Both the position numbers and the translations under genes were made by a program. Of a DNA stretch of 64,000 bases, positions 17,140-25,823 are shown one piece after another (within the stretch, counting starts at the first letter, position 1; the number at the start of each line of letters is the position of its first letter). Origin of the DNA: Blastomonas natatoria (GTDB lineage: Bacteria > Pseudomonadota > Alphaproteobacteria > Sphingomonadales > Sphingomonadaceae); the NCBI RefSeq assembly GCF_003201955.1, contig NZ_QJJM01000010.1, forward strand, positions 62,001 through 126,000. Direction: 5' to 3'. The notes beneath the pieces were generated by a model that made no database searches, was not told the DNA's origin, and worked only from the letters and a program-made list of their open reading frames with translations.

Positions 17140-18348
17140 TTAGAGTCCCGCCTTGCCCAAGGCGCGGTCGAGATCCTCGATCACATCATCGACATCCTCG
17201 AGGCCCACGTTCAGCCGCAGCATGTCCTCGGTGATGCCGACAGCAAGGCGCGCTTCCTCGCCCAGGCCGTGGTGGGTGGTCGAGCTGGGATGGGTCATCA
17301 GCGAGCGCGAATCGCCGATATTGTTCGAGATATCGACCAGTTCGAGCGCGTTGAGCAGCGCGTGCGCACGGGCTCTGCCGCCGCCGACATAGAGCGAGAA
17401 GATCGGTCCTGCGGCTTCCATCTGCGACATCGCGAGATTGTGCTGCGGATGGCTGGCTAGGCCCGGATAGTTGACCCGCTCGACCCGGCCTTCCAGGAAA
17501 CGGGCGACCTTCAACGCATTGTCGCTCTGGCGGCGGATGCGCAAGTCGAGCGTTTCCAGGCCCTTGAGCACCACCCAGGCGTTGAATGCGCTCAGCGTCG
17601 GGCCGGTGTTGCGGGTGAAGGGCAGCAGCGTGTTGGTGATGAAATCTTCCGTACCGCACACCGCACCGGCGAGCACGCGGCCTTGGCCGTCCATCATCTT
17701 GGTGGCGCTATAGGCGACGACGTCAGCACCATATTCCATCGGGCGCTGCAGCACGTTGGTGGCAAAGGCATTGTCGACCACGCTGGTAATGCCATGCGCG
17801 CGGGCGATCTCGCACACCGCCTTGAGGTCAATGATGTCCATCGTCGGATTGGCGGGCGTCTCGAAGAAGAAGACCTTGGTGTTGGGGCGGATAGCCGCCT
17901 CCCACTGGTCGAGCTCGCGTCCGTCGATGATCGTGGTCTCGATGCCGAACTTGGGGAGCAGGCTGTCGGTCAGCCAGCGGCACGATCCGAACAGCGCGCG
18001 GCTGGCGACGACATGGTCGCCCATCTGCAGCTGACACAGCAGGGCGGCGGTCATTGCGGCCATGCCGCTTGCCATGCAGCGCGTGGCTTCTGCGCCCTCC
18101 ATCAGCGAGATACGCTTTTCCAGCATCTCGACCGTGGGATTCTGCAACCGGCTGTACGTCATGCCCGACTGTTCGCCGTTGAAGCGCGCGGCGGCATCCT
18201 CGGCGCAGTCATAGGCAAAGCCCGAGGTGAGGAACAAAGCCTCGGAGGTCTCGCCGAACTCGCTGCGGGCCGTGCCGCCGCGGATCGCGCGGGTGGCGGG
18301 GCGCCAGCGGCTGGTGATGGCGGGGTCTTGTCCGGAATTGCGCTTCAT
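17140..18348 (-). CDS. metZ: O-succinylhomoserine sulfhydrylase
   Basis: PLP enzyme making homocysteine directly from O-succinylhomoserine and sulfide, linking to the sulfate operon at 24.7-28.9 kb. The 402-residue protein begins MKRNSGQDPAITSRWRPATR and shows TYSRLQNPTVEMLEKR, the PLP-phosphate loop ASGMAAM, the cofactor region VVDNAFATN and the Schiff-base lysine K217 in YSATKMMDGQG. The N-terminus and length match the MetZ subgroup of Cys/Met metabolism PLP enzymes. A terminator-like hairpin stands only 22 nt before its start codon, suggesting leader control. Confidence 0.92.
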   Translation of the reverse strand: MKRNSGQDPAITSRWRPATRAIRGGTARSEFGETSEALFLTSGFAYDCAEDAAARFNGEQSGMTYSRLQNPTVEMLEKRISLMEGAEATRCMASGMAAMTAALLCQLQMGDHVVASRALFGSCRWLTDSLLPKFGIETTIIDGRELDQWEAAIRPNTKVFFFETPANPTMDIIDLKAVCEIARAHGITSVVDNAFATNVLQRPMEYGADVVAYSATKMMDGQGRVLAGAVCGTEDFITNTLLPFTRNTGPTLSAFNAWVVLKGLETLDLRIRRQSDNALKVARFLEGRVERVNYPGLASHPQHNLAMSQMEAAGPIFSLYVGGGRARAHALLNALELVDISNNIGDSRSLMTHPSSTTHHGLGEEARLAVGITEDMLRLNVGLEDVDDVIEDLDRALGKAGL

Positions 18349-18369
18349 GGGGATAGCCTGTGAACGATG

Positions 18370-18395
18370 AAAAACCGCGCGCTATATGCGCGTGG
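18370..18395 (-). terminator. Terminator-like hairpin just before metZ
   Basis: On the minus strand CC-A-CGCGC (18395-18388) pairs with GCGCG-C-GG (18382-18375) around an ATATA loop, with one mismatch, followed by TTTTT (18374-18370). It ends 22 nt before the metZ ATG. It can be the terminator of the upstream adhesin unit or an attenuator in the metZ leader. Confidence 0.6.
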
Positions 18396-18436
18396 ATGCG
18401 AGCGGGGGAAAGCGGGAATGTGAGGGAATGCTTCGC

Positions 18437-18528
18437 GCAACGTCTCTCGACTGAGCTCGGGAACTCGGAAAGGTTTGTGGAATGGTGTCACTCACCCGTT
18501 TGTCGCGAGCGAAGTCGAGGGACGTTGC
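18437..18528. repeat. Palindromic repeat, family 2, degenerate copy
   Basis: The right arm (18496-18528) reads CCGTTTGTCGCGAGCGAAGT then CGAGGGACG, matching the arms of the intact copy at 27484-27561. The left arm (18437-18468) is the diverged inverted partner, beginning GCAACGTCTCTCGACTGAGC. It lies 8 bp after the stop codon of the exported protein and upstream of metZ. Confidence 0.7.
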
Positions 18529-18536
18529 AAACCACG

Positions 18537-19079
18537 TTATCGAGTCGACGTCCGCCCCCGCTCCGGCGCTTCCTCGGACGCGATCGCCTGCGGGCTGATC
18601 GACACGCCGTGCAGCCGCCAGCGCCCCTCCACCCACTGGAAGAAGAAATCGAAGAAGATGGCTGTAGGCCGGAGCCCAAAATAGCCTCGCACGCGGATCA
18701 CGCCTGGCTCCACCACCGATGGCGGCTCGGTATAGGTGGGCGCGAGCAGCAGCGCGTTGGAGAGGTCGACGCGGCTCTCGCGGATGCTGGCGAAGATCTC
18801 GCCCAGCCGTGCGGCATTGTTCATCACCTGAAAGCCGGGCGAGGAAATGTCGCGCAGCACCGAATAATTGCCCGAAAGATTGGCGTGGTGGACGGCGCTC
18901 ATCGTCGACCAGAGCAGTTTGGCGAGTTCAAGCTCGCTCGGCACGGGTTCGACCGAGATCGGCGGCTGCGCGGCTTGCGGAGCCCCCTGAGCCGATGCCG
19001 CACCGGGCAGCGCCAGTGCCAGACCGGCAAGCAAAATGGCCGGAGCAAAACGCCCCGGCCAGAGGTTCAAACCTGTCAT
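18537..19079 (-). CDS. Exported protein co-transcribed with the adhesin
   Basis: A 180-residue protein of unknown function. It has a Sec signal peptide (hydrophobic core ILLAGLALALPGAASAQ). The mature part has a helical first half (SELELAKLLWSTMSAVHHAN, LSGNYSVLRDISSPGF) and a strand-rich second half ending FFFQWVEGRWRLHGVSISP, a layout resembling NTF2/SnoaL-like folds (inference). It begins 8 bp after the adhesin stop codon on the same strand, so the two are one operon. By analogy with other systems where a small periplasmic protein accompanies a trimeric autotransporter (SadB with SadA, TpgA with AtaA), it may be an assembly factor. No sequence similarity to those proteins is claimed. Confidence 0.75.
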   Translation of the reverse strand: MTGLNLWPGRFAPAILLAGLALALPGAASAQGAPQAAQPPISVEPVPSELELAKLLWSTMSAVHHANLSGNYSVLRDISSPGFQVMNNAARLGEIFASIRESRVDLSNALLLAPTYTEPPSVVEPGVIRVRGYFGLRPTAIFFDFFFQWVEGRWRLHGVSISPQAIASEEAPERGRTSTR

Positions 19080-19087
19080 ACCCGTCC

Positions 19088-22000
19088 TTACCAGGCGATC
19101 TGGAAGCCGCCGCGCGCGCCCACCGAACCGCTGTTGAAGCCGGTACCGATACCGGCGGAAACCGAAGCGTTCTCCCCAACCCGGGCGGAAATCGCCATGG
19201 TCAGCGAGGCTTGGTCCTCATAATAGCCGACGCCGCCCGACAGCGCAAAATTGGTGCCTGCAGGCAGGGCGGGCGATTCCATCGCCAACGCCATGGCCAC
19301 GCCCTCGTTCGCACGGTTGATCGCGCGGCGGTTGACCTCGGTCAGGTCGAACAATGTGTTCACCTGGCCGGTGAGCGCCGTCACCTGAGCGTTGGTGGCG
19401 AAGCTGTTGACCGAAGGCCCTGCGCCCAGCGTGCCGCTGGCATCGGTGGTGACGATCGAGGTCGCACCGCTCTGCGCCGCAGTGCTGGCGGCCAGATCGC
19501 CGATCGTCACCGAGCTTCCCGTGCCGCCCAGCTTGATCTGGTTGGCACGGTTGGCAGTCGCCCCATTACCGATCGCGACCGAGTTTGTGAACGCCGCCGA
19601 GCTCTGGTTGCCGATCGCGATGGCACCGGCGCCCGAGGCGATTGCCGCCTCACCCACCGCGATCGAGCGGACGCCCGATGCCACGGCAAGATGGCCGAGC
19701 GCGGTGGCCCGTTCCGCCGTCGCTTCCGAACGCCAGCCATAGGCGGTGGCGGCGGTGGCGGTGGCCAGCGCCTGGCCGCCGACAGCGGTGGTCGATGCAC
19801 CGGTGGCCTGGGTCGCGCGGCCCGAGGCACCGTCGCGGTTGCCGCCGATCGCGATTGCGTCGCCGCCGCTGGCCAGCGCCGTATTGCCGATGGCAATGGC
19901 GTTGGTGCCGCTGGCGACCGACTGGTTGCCGACAGCAACGCTGAGGTCACCCGACGAGGCTGCCGCCTCACCCACGGCGGTCGAGCGCACGCCGCTGGCA
20001 TTGGCGAGATGGCCGAGCGCCGTGGCGCGTTCGGCCACCGCTTCGGCACGCCAGCCAAAGGCCGTGGCGGCCGTGGCAGTGGCCAGCGCGCGTCCCCCGA
20101 CGGCCGTGCTCGATTGCGCTGTGGCGGCAGCGCTGAGCCCCATCGCGACCGCCTCGATACCCGTTGCGCGCGAATCGTTGCCGATGGCGATGGCGCCAGC
20201 GCCGGAGGCAACGGCTCCAAGCGCATCCGCATCACCCCCGTCCTCGCCGATGGCAATCGATTGGGTACCGGTCGCGCGGGCGTTGGAGCCATAGGCCGCC
20301 GATCCCGCTCCGGTCGCTTGCGCGCCAGCACCTACAGCGGTGGAGCCCGATGCAATCGCCCCTGCACCGACAGCCGTTGCGCCGGAGCTCAATGCCTGCG
20401 CACCCTCACCCACGGCGGTGGCATCGGCCGCGCTGGCAGTGGCACCGGCGCCGACTGCAGTCGAATCCTGCGCAGAAGCCGAGGCGCCCGCTCCAACCTG
20501 CGTGCTGCTACCGCCTGCACCGGCAAATGCCGTGGCCGGCGCAACTGCAACTGCGGTGATGTTGCCAGCCGAATCGACCGTCAGGAAGAATTGCTGGCCG
20601 GCGGGGACATTCCCGCCAAGCCCCGCAAAGCGATAGCTGTGATTGGCCGTCCCCAGAACGATCTGGTTCGCAGCAGTAGCGGATGCACCGTTGCCGATCG
20701 CGACCGAATTCATGAACCCGGCCGATGCGGTGTTGCCGATGGCGATCGAGAAATCGCCACTGGCGCTTGCACTCTTGCCCAGGGCGAGCGAACGGACCCC
20801 GCCCGCGACCGCCTGATGGCCGACGGCCAGCGACAATTCGCCGGTTGCCCGCGCCTGCCAGCCAAAGGTCTGCGCCCCACGTCCCGAAGCAACCGCCTCC
20901 CCGCCAACGGCTGTGGCGTGAAAGCCGCTGGCGTTGGCCAGATCGCCGATCGCGACAGCATCCTCATCCGTCGCGCTGGCCTGATTGCCGACAGCCACCG
21001 ATGTAAGGGCGGTGGCATTGGCAGCCTCGCCCACGGCCAGCGAGCGGACGCCGGTTGCATTGGCGAGGTGGCCCAGCGCGTGGGCGCGTTCCGCATCCGC
21101 ATTGGATCGCCAGCCAAAGGCGGTCGCTCCTGGACCGAAGGCATCCGCCTCGCCGCCAATGGCGACGGTCGAGTTGCCGATTGCACGGGCACCGGTACCG
21201 GCATCGTCACCGCCAATGGCCAGCGCATCCACGCCTTCTGCCCGGGCATTGTCACCGGCTGCAATCGCCGATGCCCCTGTCGCCGCTGCGCCCGCTTGCG
21301 TGCTGTTGACCGCGAAATAGTTCAGCCGGGCAGCATTGCCCGACGTGGTGGCTGCCACTGCATTGAGCTGACCAAGATTGACCGCGTCGGTAAGCGAAGT
21401 GCCGGCCGCGACATTGGTGATCTGGCGTTCGCCGCCGGCATTCCCCACCGAAACCGTTCCGGCCCGATCTGCGACAGACCCCGAGCCGAGAGCCACGGAG
21501 TTGAGCGCCGTCGCCTGTGCGCCATTGCCTAGCGCAGTGCCCAGATCAGCCGACGCATTGGCACGGCTACCCAGAGACACCGAGTTTGCCCCGCCTGCCT
21601 GTGCGCTCTTGCCGACGGATGTCGCCTCAAGCCCCGCCGCATTCGCCTGATGCCCGACCGCTACTGCAGTGCGGCCCGAAGCGTTCGCCTGCCAGCCAAA
21701 GGCCTGGCTGCCTACGCCCGATGCGACGGATTCGCCGCCGATGGCAGTGGCATGGAAACCGCTGGCATTGGCGAGGTCTCCCAGGGCCACCGCATCTTCC
21801 TGTGTCGCGCGCGCGCCATTGCCGATCGCGACCGAGGTGCCGAGCGACGCAGCGCCAGAGGGTGTCGCACCCGATGTGGCCGTTGTCGCATTCTGGCCGA
21901 TGGCAATGCTGCTCGCCTCTGCCGCGATGCTCCCCGCGCCGATCGCCACGGCGAAGCGTCCGCTGGCCGCCGAGACATCGCCGATGGCAACGCCTGCAAG

Positions 22001-22951
22001 GCCCGATGCATTGGCAAACGACCCGAAGGCTGCGGAACTCAGACCCGACGAGGTCGCGGAATAGCCCGCAGCAACCGATTGTGTGCCGGCCGATGCGGCA
22101 AGATTGCCCATGGCCGTGGAATTGACCGCCGAAGCGTTCGCCCTGCTACCCAGGGCCGTGGCATTGGCACCGGCTGCCTGCGCACTCTTGCCGATCGATG
22201 TCGCCTCAAGCCCCGCGGCATTCGCCTGATGCCCGACCGCTACTGCCGTGCGCCCCGCAGAATTGGCCTGCCAGCCAAATGCCTGGCTGCCGACGCCCGA
22301 AGCCACCGACTCCCCCCCGATCGCGGTAGCGTGGAAACCGCTTGCGTTGGCGAGGTCACCCAGCGCCACGGCATCTTCCTGCGTGGCGCGCGCGCCATTG
22401 CCGATCGCGACGGCCGTACCGAGGGACGCCGCGCCCGAGGGCGTGGTGCCGATGGTGGCGGTGGTCGATCCAGAACCGATGGCAATGCTGCTGAGCGAGG
22501 AGGAGACTGCATTGGTGCCGATCGCAACCGCGAAATTGGCCGAAGCATTGGCGGAGTCGCCAAAGGCATGCGATTGCGCGCCGGATGCTGCAGCGAAAGT
22601 GCCGACGGCGGTCGCAAAATTCCCGGAAGCGCTGGCTGCAGGGCCGATTGCCGATGACTGGACCCCCGTCGATACCGAACGCGCACCCACTGCCACGCTG
22701 AAGCTGCCCGATGCCGTGCTCTGGTTGCCGACCCCAGTCGCGCCGGGCCCTGAAGCGGTGGCATTGACGCCGCATTCGGTGCTTTCAGGCACATCATCGG
22801 CGTTGCCGGCAATTCCGTCGGGTCCAGGATTGACGTTGCACGGTGCCGTGGCATCAGCATGCGCCGGGCTCGCGATCGCGATGGCGGCGGCGCTGGACGC
22901 CAGGAACAGCGATATGCGCAACGCGCTCGCGTTGTAGGGGAGATTTTTCAT
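19088..22951 (-). CDS. Trimeric autotransporter adhesin, YadA-like
   Basis: Giant (1287 aa) surface adhesin of the type Vc secretion class. The signal peptide (residues 1 to about 32, ending SPAHA) is followed by dozens of 14-16 residue YadA-head repeats of the form AxAIGxxAxAsG, with larger modules such as AFGWQANA/AVAVGHQANA/ATSIGKSA. One neck motif (ITNVAAGTSLTDAVNLGQL, about 508-530) interrupts the head. The last ~98 residues (VTALTGQVNTLFDLTEVNRR ... FQIAW) form the membrane anchor: a short coiled coil and four beta strands ending in Trp. There is almost no stalk. The ATG has a strong AAGGAGCGGACCC upstream. Downstream partner: the exported protein ending at 18537. Confidence 0.93.
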   Translation of the reverse strand: MKNLPYNASALRISLFLASSAAAIAIASPAHADATAPCNVNPGPDGIAGNADDVPESTECGVNATASGPGATGVGNQSTASGSFSVAVGARSVSTGVQSSAIGPAASASGNFATAVGTFAAASGAQSHAFGDSANASANFAVAIGTNAVSSSLSSIAIGSGSTTATIGTTPSGAASLGTAVAIGNGARATQEDAVALGDLANASGFHATAIGGESVASGVGSQAFGWQANSAGRTAVAVGHQANAAGLEATSIGKSAQAAGANATALGSRANASAVNSTAMGNLAASAGTQSVAAGYSATSSGLSSAAFGSFANASGLAGVAIGDVSAASGRFAVAIGAGSIAAEASSIAIGQNATTATSGATPSGAASLGTSVAIGNGARATQEDAVALGDLANASGFHATAIGGESVASGVGSQAFGWQANASGRTAVAVGHQANAAGLEATSVGKSAQAGGANSVSLGSRANASADLGTALGNGAQATALNSVALGSGSVADRAGTVSVGNAGGERQITNVAAGTSLTDAVNLGQLNAVAATTSGNAARLNYFAVNSTQAGAAATGASAIAAGDNARAEGVDALAIGGDDAGTGARAIGNSTVAIGGEADAFGPGATAFGWRSNADAERAHALGHLANATGVRSLAVGEAANATALTSVAVGNQASATDEDAVAIGDLANASGFHATAVGGEAVASGRGAQTFGWQARATGELSLAVGHQAVAGGVRSLALGKSASASGDFSIAIGNTASAGFMNSVAIGNGASATAANQIVLGTANHSYRFAGLGGNVPAGQQFFLTVDSAGNITAVAVAPATAFAGAGGSSTQVGAGASASAQDSTAVGAGATASAADATAVGEGAQALSSGATAVGAGAIASGSTAVGAGAQATGAGSAAYGSNARATGTQSIAIGEDGGDADALGAVASGAGAIAIGNDSRATGIEAVAMGLSAAATAQSSTAVGGRALATATAATAFGWRAEAVAERATALGHLANASGVRSTAVGEAAASSGDLSVAVGNQSVASGTNAIAIGNTALASGGDAIAIGGNRDGASGRATQATGASTTAVGGQALATATAATAYGWRSEATAERATALGHLAVASGVRSIAVGEAAIASGAGAIAIGNQSSAAFTNSVAIGNGATANRANQIKLGGTGSSVTIGDLAASTAAQSGATSIVTTDASGTLGAGPSVNSFATNAQVTALTGQVNTLFDLTEVNRRAINRANEGVAMALAMESPALPAGTNFALSGGVGYYEDQASLTMAISARVGENASVSAGIGTGFNSGSVGARGGFQIAW
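21623..21866 (-). repeat. Internal long duplication in the adhesin gene, copy A
   Basis: This 244-bp stretch matches 22201-22444 closely at both DNA and protein level, at a constant offset of 578 bp. Both encode PSGAASLGT, ARATQEDAVALGDLANASGF, GGESVASGVGSQAFGWQAN and GHQANAAGLEATS. The similarity is higher than between ordinary head repeats, indicating a recent segmental duplication. Confidence 0.8.
22201..22444 (-). repeat. Internal long duplication in the adhesin gene, copy B
   Basis: Partner of 21623-21866, offset exactly 578 bp at both ends. Differences are mostly third-position changes (for example GCGTTGGCGAGGTCACCCAG against GCATTGGCGAGGTCTCCCAG), so the protein modules remain nearly identical. 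Confidence 0.8.
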
Positions 22952-23195
22952 GGGTCCGCTCCTTGCTCACTGACAAGGCGGGTTTGCCCCCGGCTATCAT
23001 GCTACTCATGCGACCCTGTTCGCCGAGCGGTCATTCACCAGCCGGACGCGAGCCTAGCAGAGCAAGGCTGATGCGCAAGCCCAAGAAATCAGCACAAATT
23101 TGTCATGGCAAAGTTCAATGGTTTCCGGCGCGTTCAATCCTTGCTATCGGGTGCCGGGGTCCGAACTTCCGAACATCAACGGCTCGTCAGAAAGC

Positions 23196-24611
23196 GTGAA
23201 ATTGCCTGAACTCGTCTCTTTCGAACCCGCCACCGGCAATCGGCTCTGGTCCGGCCCGCATGGCGATGTCGATGCCGAAGTCGCAACCGCCCGTGCCGCC
23301 TTTCCCGAATGGGTGGCCATGGCTGTCACCAAGCGGATCGAACTGTGTCGCCGCTTCGCCAATCAGGTGCGCGCGCGCGCCGAGGAAATGGCCGAGCTGA
23401 TTGCCCGCGAAACCGGCAAGCCGATGTGGGAATCGCGCACCGAAGTGGAATCGGTTGTCGCCAAGGTCGATATCTCGGTCGCCGCCTATGCCGAGCGCAC
23501 CTCGCAGCGCAAGCTGGACAGCGCGCTGGGCGGCACCATGGCATTGAGGCACAAGCCGCATGGCGTGATGGCGGTGCTGGGCCCTTACAATTTCCCTGCG
23601 CACCTGCCCAATGGTCATATCATTCCTGCGTTGATCGCGGGCAATGCTGTGGTGTTCAAGCCATCGGAAAAAACCCCTGCGACAGGGGCGATGCTGGTCG
23701 AGTGCCTGCATCAGGCCGGCATTCCCGAAGGCGTGGTGCGGCTGCTGATCGGCGGCGCGGACGAGGGCAAGGCGCTGGTCGCGCACGAAGACGTCGATGG
23801 CGTGCTGTTCACCGGCTCTGCCACCACCGGAATCGCGATCAACCGCTCGCTTGCCAGCCGCCCGGACAAGATCGTCGCGCTGGAAATGGGCGGCAACAAC
23901 CCCATGGTGATCTGGGATACGCCGTGCATCGCCGATGCTGCGGTGCTGATCGTCCAGTCGGCCTTTACCTCGGCGGGTCAGCGTTGTTCTGCCGCCAGCC
24001 GCCTGATCGTGCGCGACACGATCTATGACGCCGTGATCGCCGAGACCAAGAAGCTCGCCGACCGGCTGGTTGTCGGCAAGCCGTTCGACGATCCGCAGCC
24101 GTTCATGGGCCCGGTGATCGACAACGCGACCGCCGACGGGCTGACCGAAAGCTTCCTCTATTTCCTCAGCAACGGTGGCCGCGTCATCAAGCATCTGGTG
24201 CGGCTGGACGATAACCTGCCGTTCCTGTCGCCCGCGATCATTGATGTCACCAACGTCAAGGATCGGCCGGATATCGAGCTGTTCGGCCCGCTGCTGCAGG
24301 TGGTCAAGGTCAGCTCCTTCGAGGAAGCCGTGGCCGAGGCGAACAATACCCGGTTCGGCCTGTCCGCGGCTCTGGTGGGCGGCAGCCCGCAGCATTACAA
24401 GCAGTTCTGGGCGAACATCCGTGCCGGGATCGTCAACTGGAACCGCCCGACCAACGGCGCCTCTTCCAAGGCTCCGTTCGGCGGCGTCGGGCTGTCGGGC
24501 AATCATCGCCCCAGCGCCTATTATGCTGCCGATTACTGCGCCTACCCTGTCGTGTCGAACGAGATGGAACAGCCGCGCGCGACCATCGGCATCGGGCTGA
24601 AGTCGGACTGA
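23196..24611 (+). CDS. astD: Succinylglutamate-semialdehyde dehydrogenase
   Basis: NAD-dependent aldehyde dehydrogenase of the arginine succinyltransferase pathway. The family N-terminus (ELVSFEPATGNRLWSG) fits the GTG at 23196, giving 471 residues; in-frame ATGs at 23100 and 23118 would add a tail unlike the family. Catalytic Cys264 is in AGQRCSAA and Glu230 in LEMGGNNP; GPYNFPAHLPNGH, FTGSATTG and the C-terminal FGGVGLSGNHRPSAYYAADYC are AstD-specific. Other ast genes are not in the window. Divergent from the adhesin gene across about 245 bp. Confidence 0.92.
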   Translation: MKLPELVSFEPATGNRLWSGPHGDVDAEVATARAAFPEWVAMAVTKRIELCRRFANQVRARAEEMAELIARETGKPMWESRTEVESVVAKVDISVAAYAERTSQRKLDSALGGTMALRHKPHGVMAVLGPYNFPAHLPNGHIIPALIAGNAVVFKPSEKTPATGAMLVECLHQAGIPEGVVRLLIGGADEGKALVAHEDVDGVLFTGSATTGIAINRSLASRPDKIVALEMGGNNPMVIWDTPCIADAAVLIVQSAFTSAGQRCSAASRLIVRDTIYDAVIAETKKLADRLVVGKPFDDPQPFMGPVIDNATADGLTESFLYFLSNGGRVIKHLVRLDDNLPFLSPAIIDVTNVKDRPDIELFGPLLQVVKVSSFEEAVAEANNTRFGLSAALVGGSPQHYKQFWANIRAGIVNWNRPTNGASSKAPFGGVGLSGNHRPSAYYAADYCAYPVVSNEMEQPRATIGIGLKSD

Positions 24612-24644
24612 ATCGGGACCCGCTCGCCGGGTTCCTTCGCAGCT

Positions 24645-24686
24645 GCAAAAGCAAATCTAACCCCCTCCCAAGGGGTTCTGCTTTGC
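24645..24686. other. Extended hairpin upstream of the sulfate operon
   Basis: AACCCC (24659-24664) pairs with GGGGTT (24672-24677), and the flanks GCAAAAGCA (24645-24653) and TGCTTTGC (24679-24686) extend the stem with a bulge. It lies between astD and cobA. It may terminate astD transcription or sit in the leader of the cobA-cysI operon; no T run follows. Confidence 0.45.
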
Positions 24687-24734
24687 ATCCCGACGCCTCA
24701 CGGACCAGATGCACCGTTGGAAAGGACCAACGGC

Positions 24735-25532
24735 ATGACACATCCCCATCCAGGCCAGAAAGCCGCGCCCGGCACCGTCTGGCTGGTCGGCGCGGGCCCC
24801 GGCGATCCCGATCTGCTTACGGTTAAGGCCGCGCGGATCATCTCGCGCGCGCGGTTGATCGTGCACGATGGTCTGGTCGATGACGCGATCCTGGCGCTCG
24901 CCCGGCCGGATGCGCAGCTGATCTCGGTTGCCAAGAAGCGCGCGCGCCATACCCTGCCGCAGCCTGACATCAACGCGCTGCTGATCGAGCAGGCGCGTGC
25001 CGGCCATGATGTCGTTCGCCTGAAGGGCGGCGATCCGTTCATCTTTGGCCGCGGCGGTGAAGAGGTCGACGATTGCCGCGCCGCCGGTGTGCGTGTCGAA
25101 GTGATCCCCGGTATCAGCGCCGCCAATGGTGCCGCCGCTGCCGCTCAGCTGCCGCTGACCCATCGCGATCTTGCCAGCGCGGTTACCTTTGTCGCAGGCC
25201 AGTGCAAGGGGCTGACCGAACAGGACTGGTCGGGCCTCGCCGGAAAGGGTCGCACGCTCGTCATCTATATGGGCGTCGCTACCGGCGATGCGATCGCCGA
25301 AAAGCTGATCGCCGATGGCCTGTCGCCCGATACGCCCGTGGCAGTGCTGGAGAAAGGCACCCGCGCAGACATGCGCACGCTGCGGACGCTGCTCACCGAC
25401 CTCGGCCCGATGATCGCGCGCGAACAGGTAGTGAGCCCGGCGCTGATCGTGATCGGTGATGTCGTGACCCGCGCAAACGCCACCGACTGTCTGCCCTCGC
25501 TCTTCGCCCAGCATCTGGAGCCCGTTTCATGA
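24735..25532 (+). CDS. cobA: Uroporphyrinogen-III C-methyltransferase (SUMT)
   Basis: SAM-dependent methyltransferase making precorrin-2, the precursor of the siroheme used by the sulfite reductase two genes downstream. The ATG at 24735 has GGAAAGGA upstream. The 265-residue protein has the SUMT signatures VGAGPGDPDLLTVKAARII, VRLKGGDPFIFGRGGEE and VIPGISAANGAAA, and lacks the CysG N-terminal dehydrogenase/ferrochelatase half. That later step must be encoded elsewhere. First gene of a tight sulfate-assimilation operon; its stop overlaps the next start (ATGA). Confidence 0.94.
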   Translation: MTHPHPGQKAAPGTVWLVGAGPGDPDLLTVKAARIISRARLIVHDGLVDDAILALARPDAQLISVAKKRARHTLPQPDINALLIEQARAGHDVVRLKGGDPFIFGRGGEEVDDCRAAGVRVEVIPGISAANGAAAAAQLPLTHRDLASAVTFVAGQCKGLTEQDWSGLAGKGRTLVIYMGVATGDAIAEKLIADGLSPDTPVAVLEKGTRADMRTLRTLLTDLGPMIAREQVVSPALIVIGDVVTRANATDCLPSLFAQHLEPVS

Positions 25533-25819
25533 AGATCCTGACCGGTAACGACCTGAAGACCGGCGACGTCATCTGGTGGGCGGGCGATACCCGCTGGTCG
25601 CGCCATCTGGCCGACAGCGTCGATGCGGGCGACGAGGCCGAGGCGATCCTCAAGCGCGAGGAAGCCGCGCGCCGCGTCAACGTGCCTTATGTGGTCGATG
25701 GCAAGCAGACCGATCAGGGCCCGATGCCGCTGCACATCAAGGAGCGCATCCGTGCGTTCGGCCCGACGGTGCGCACCGACCTTGCCATCAACACCAGCAT
25801 CCCGATCGTAAAGGTCTGA
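25529..25819 (+). CDS. DUF2849 domain protein
   Basis: A 96-residue soluble protein beginning MKILTGNDLKTGDVIWW, with LKREEAARRVNVPYVVD and a C-terminal RTDLAINTSIPIVKV. This family (DUF2849) is found in alphaproteobacteria almost always between a siroheme methyltransferase gene and a sulfite/nitrite reductase gene, as here. A role in siroheme delivery or reductase maturation is inferred from context only. Translationally coupled to cobA (4-bp overlap) and 4 bp before cysI. Confidence 0.88.
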   Translation: MKILTGNDLKTGDVIWWAGDTRWSRHLADSVDAGDEAEAILKREEAARRVNVPYVVDGKQTDQGPMPLHIKERIRAFGPTVRTDLAINTSIPIVKV

Positions 25820-25823
25820 AACC

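Noticed and set aside
18349-18440. SAM-type riboswitch in front of metZ
   Set aside because: The leader is short and I could not match it to SAM-I, SAM-II or SAM/SAH consensus patterns. Only a terminator-like hairpin is supported.
18719-21532. A 937-codon open frame on the plus strand
   Set aside because: It is antisense to the adhesin gene. The repeated, GC-rich YadA modules keep several frames open, and the translation is low-complexity with no recognisable domain or ribosome-binding site.
19088-22951. CRISPR-like or satellite repeats
   Set aside because: The periodic DNA is coding repeats of an adhesin head, with 14-16 codon periodicity and no fixed repeat/unique-spacer pattern.
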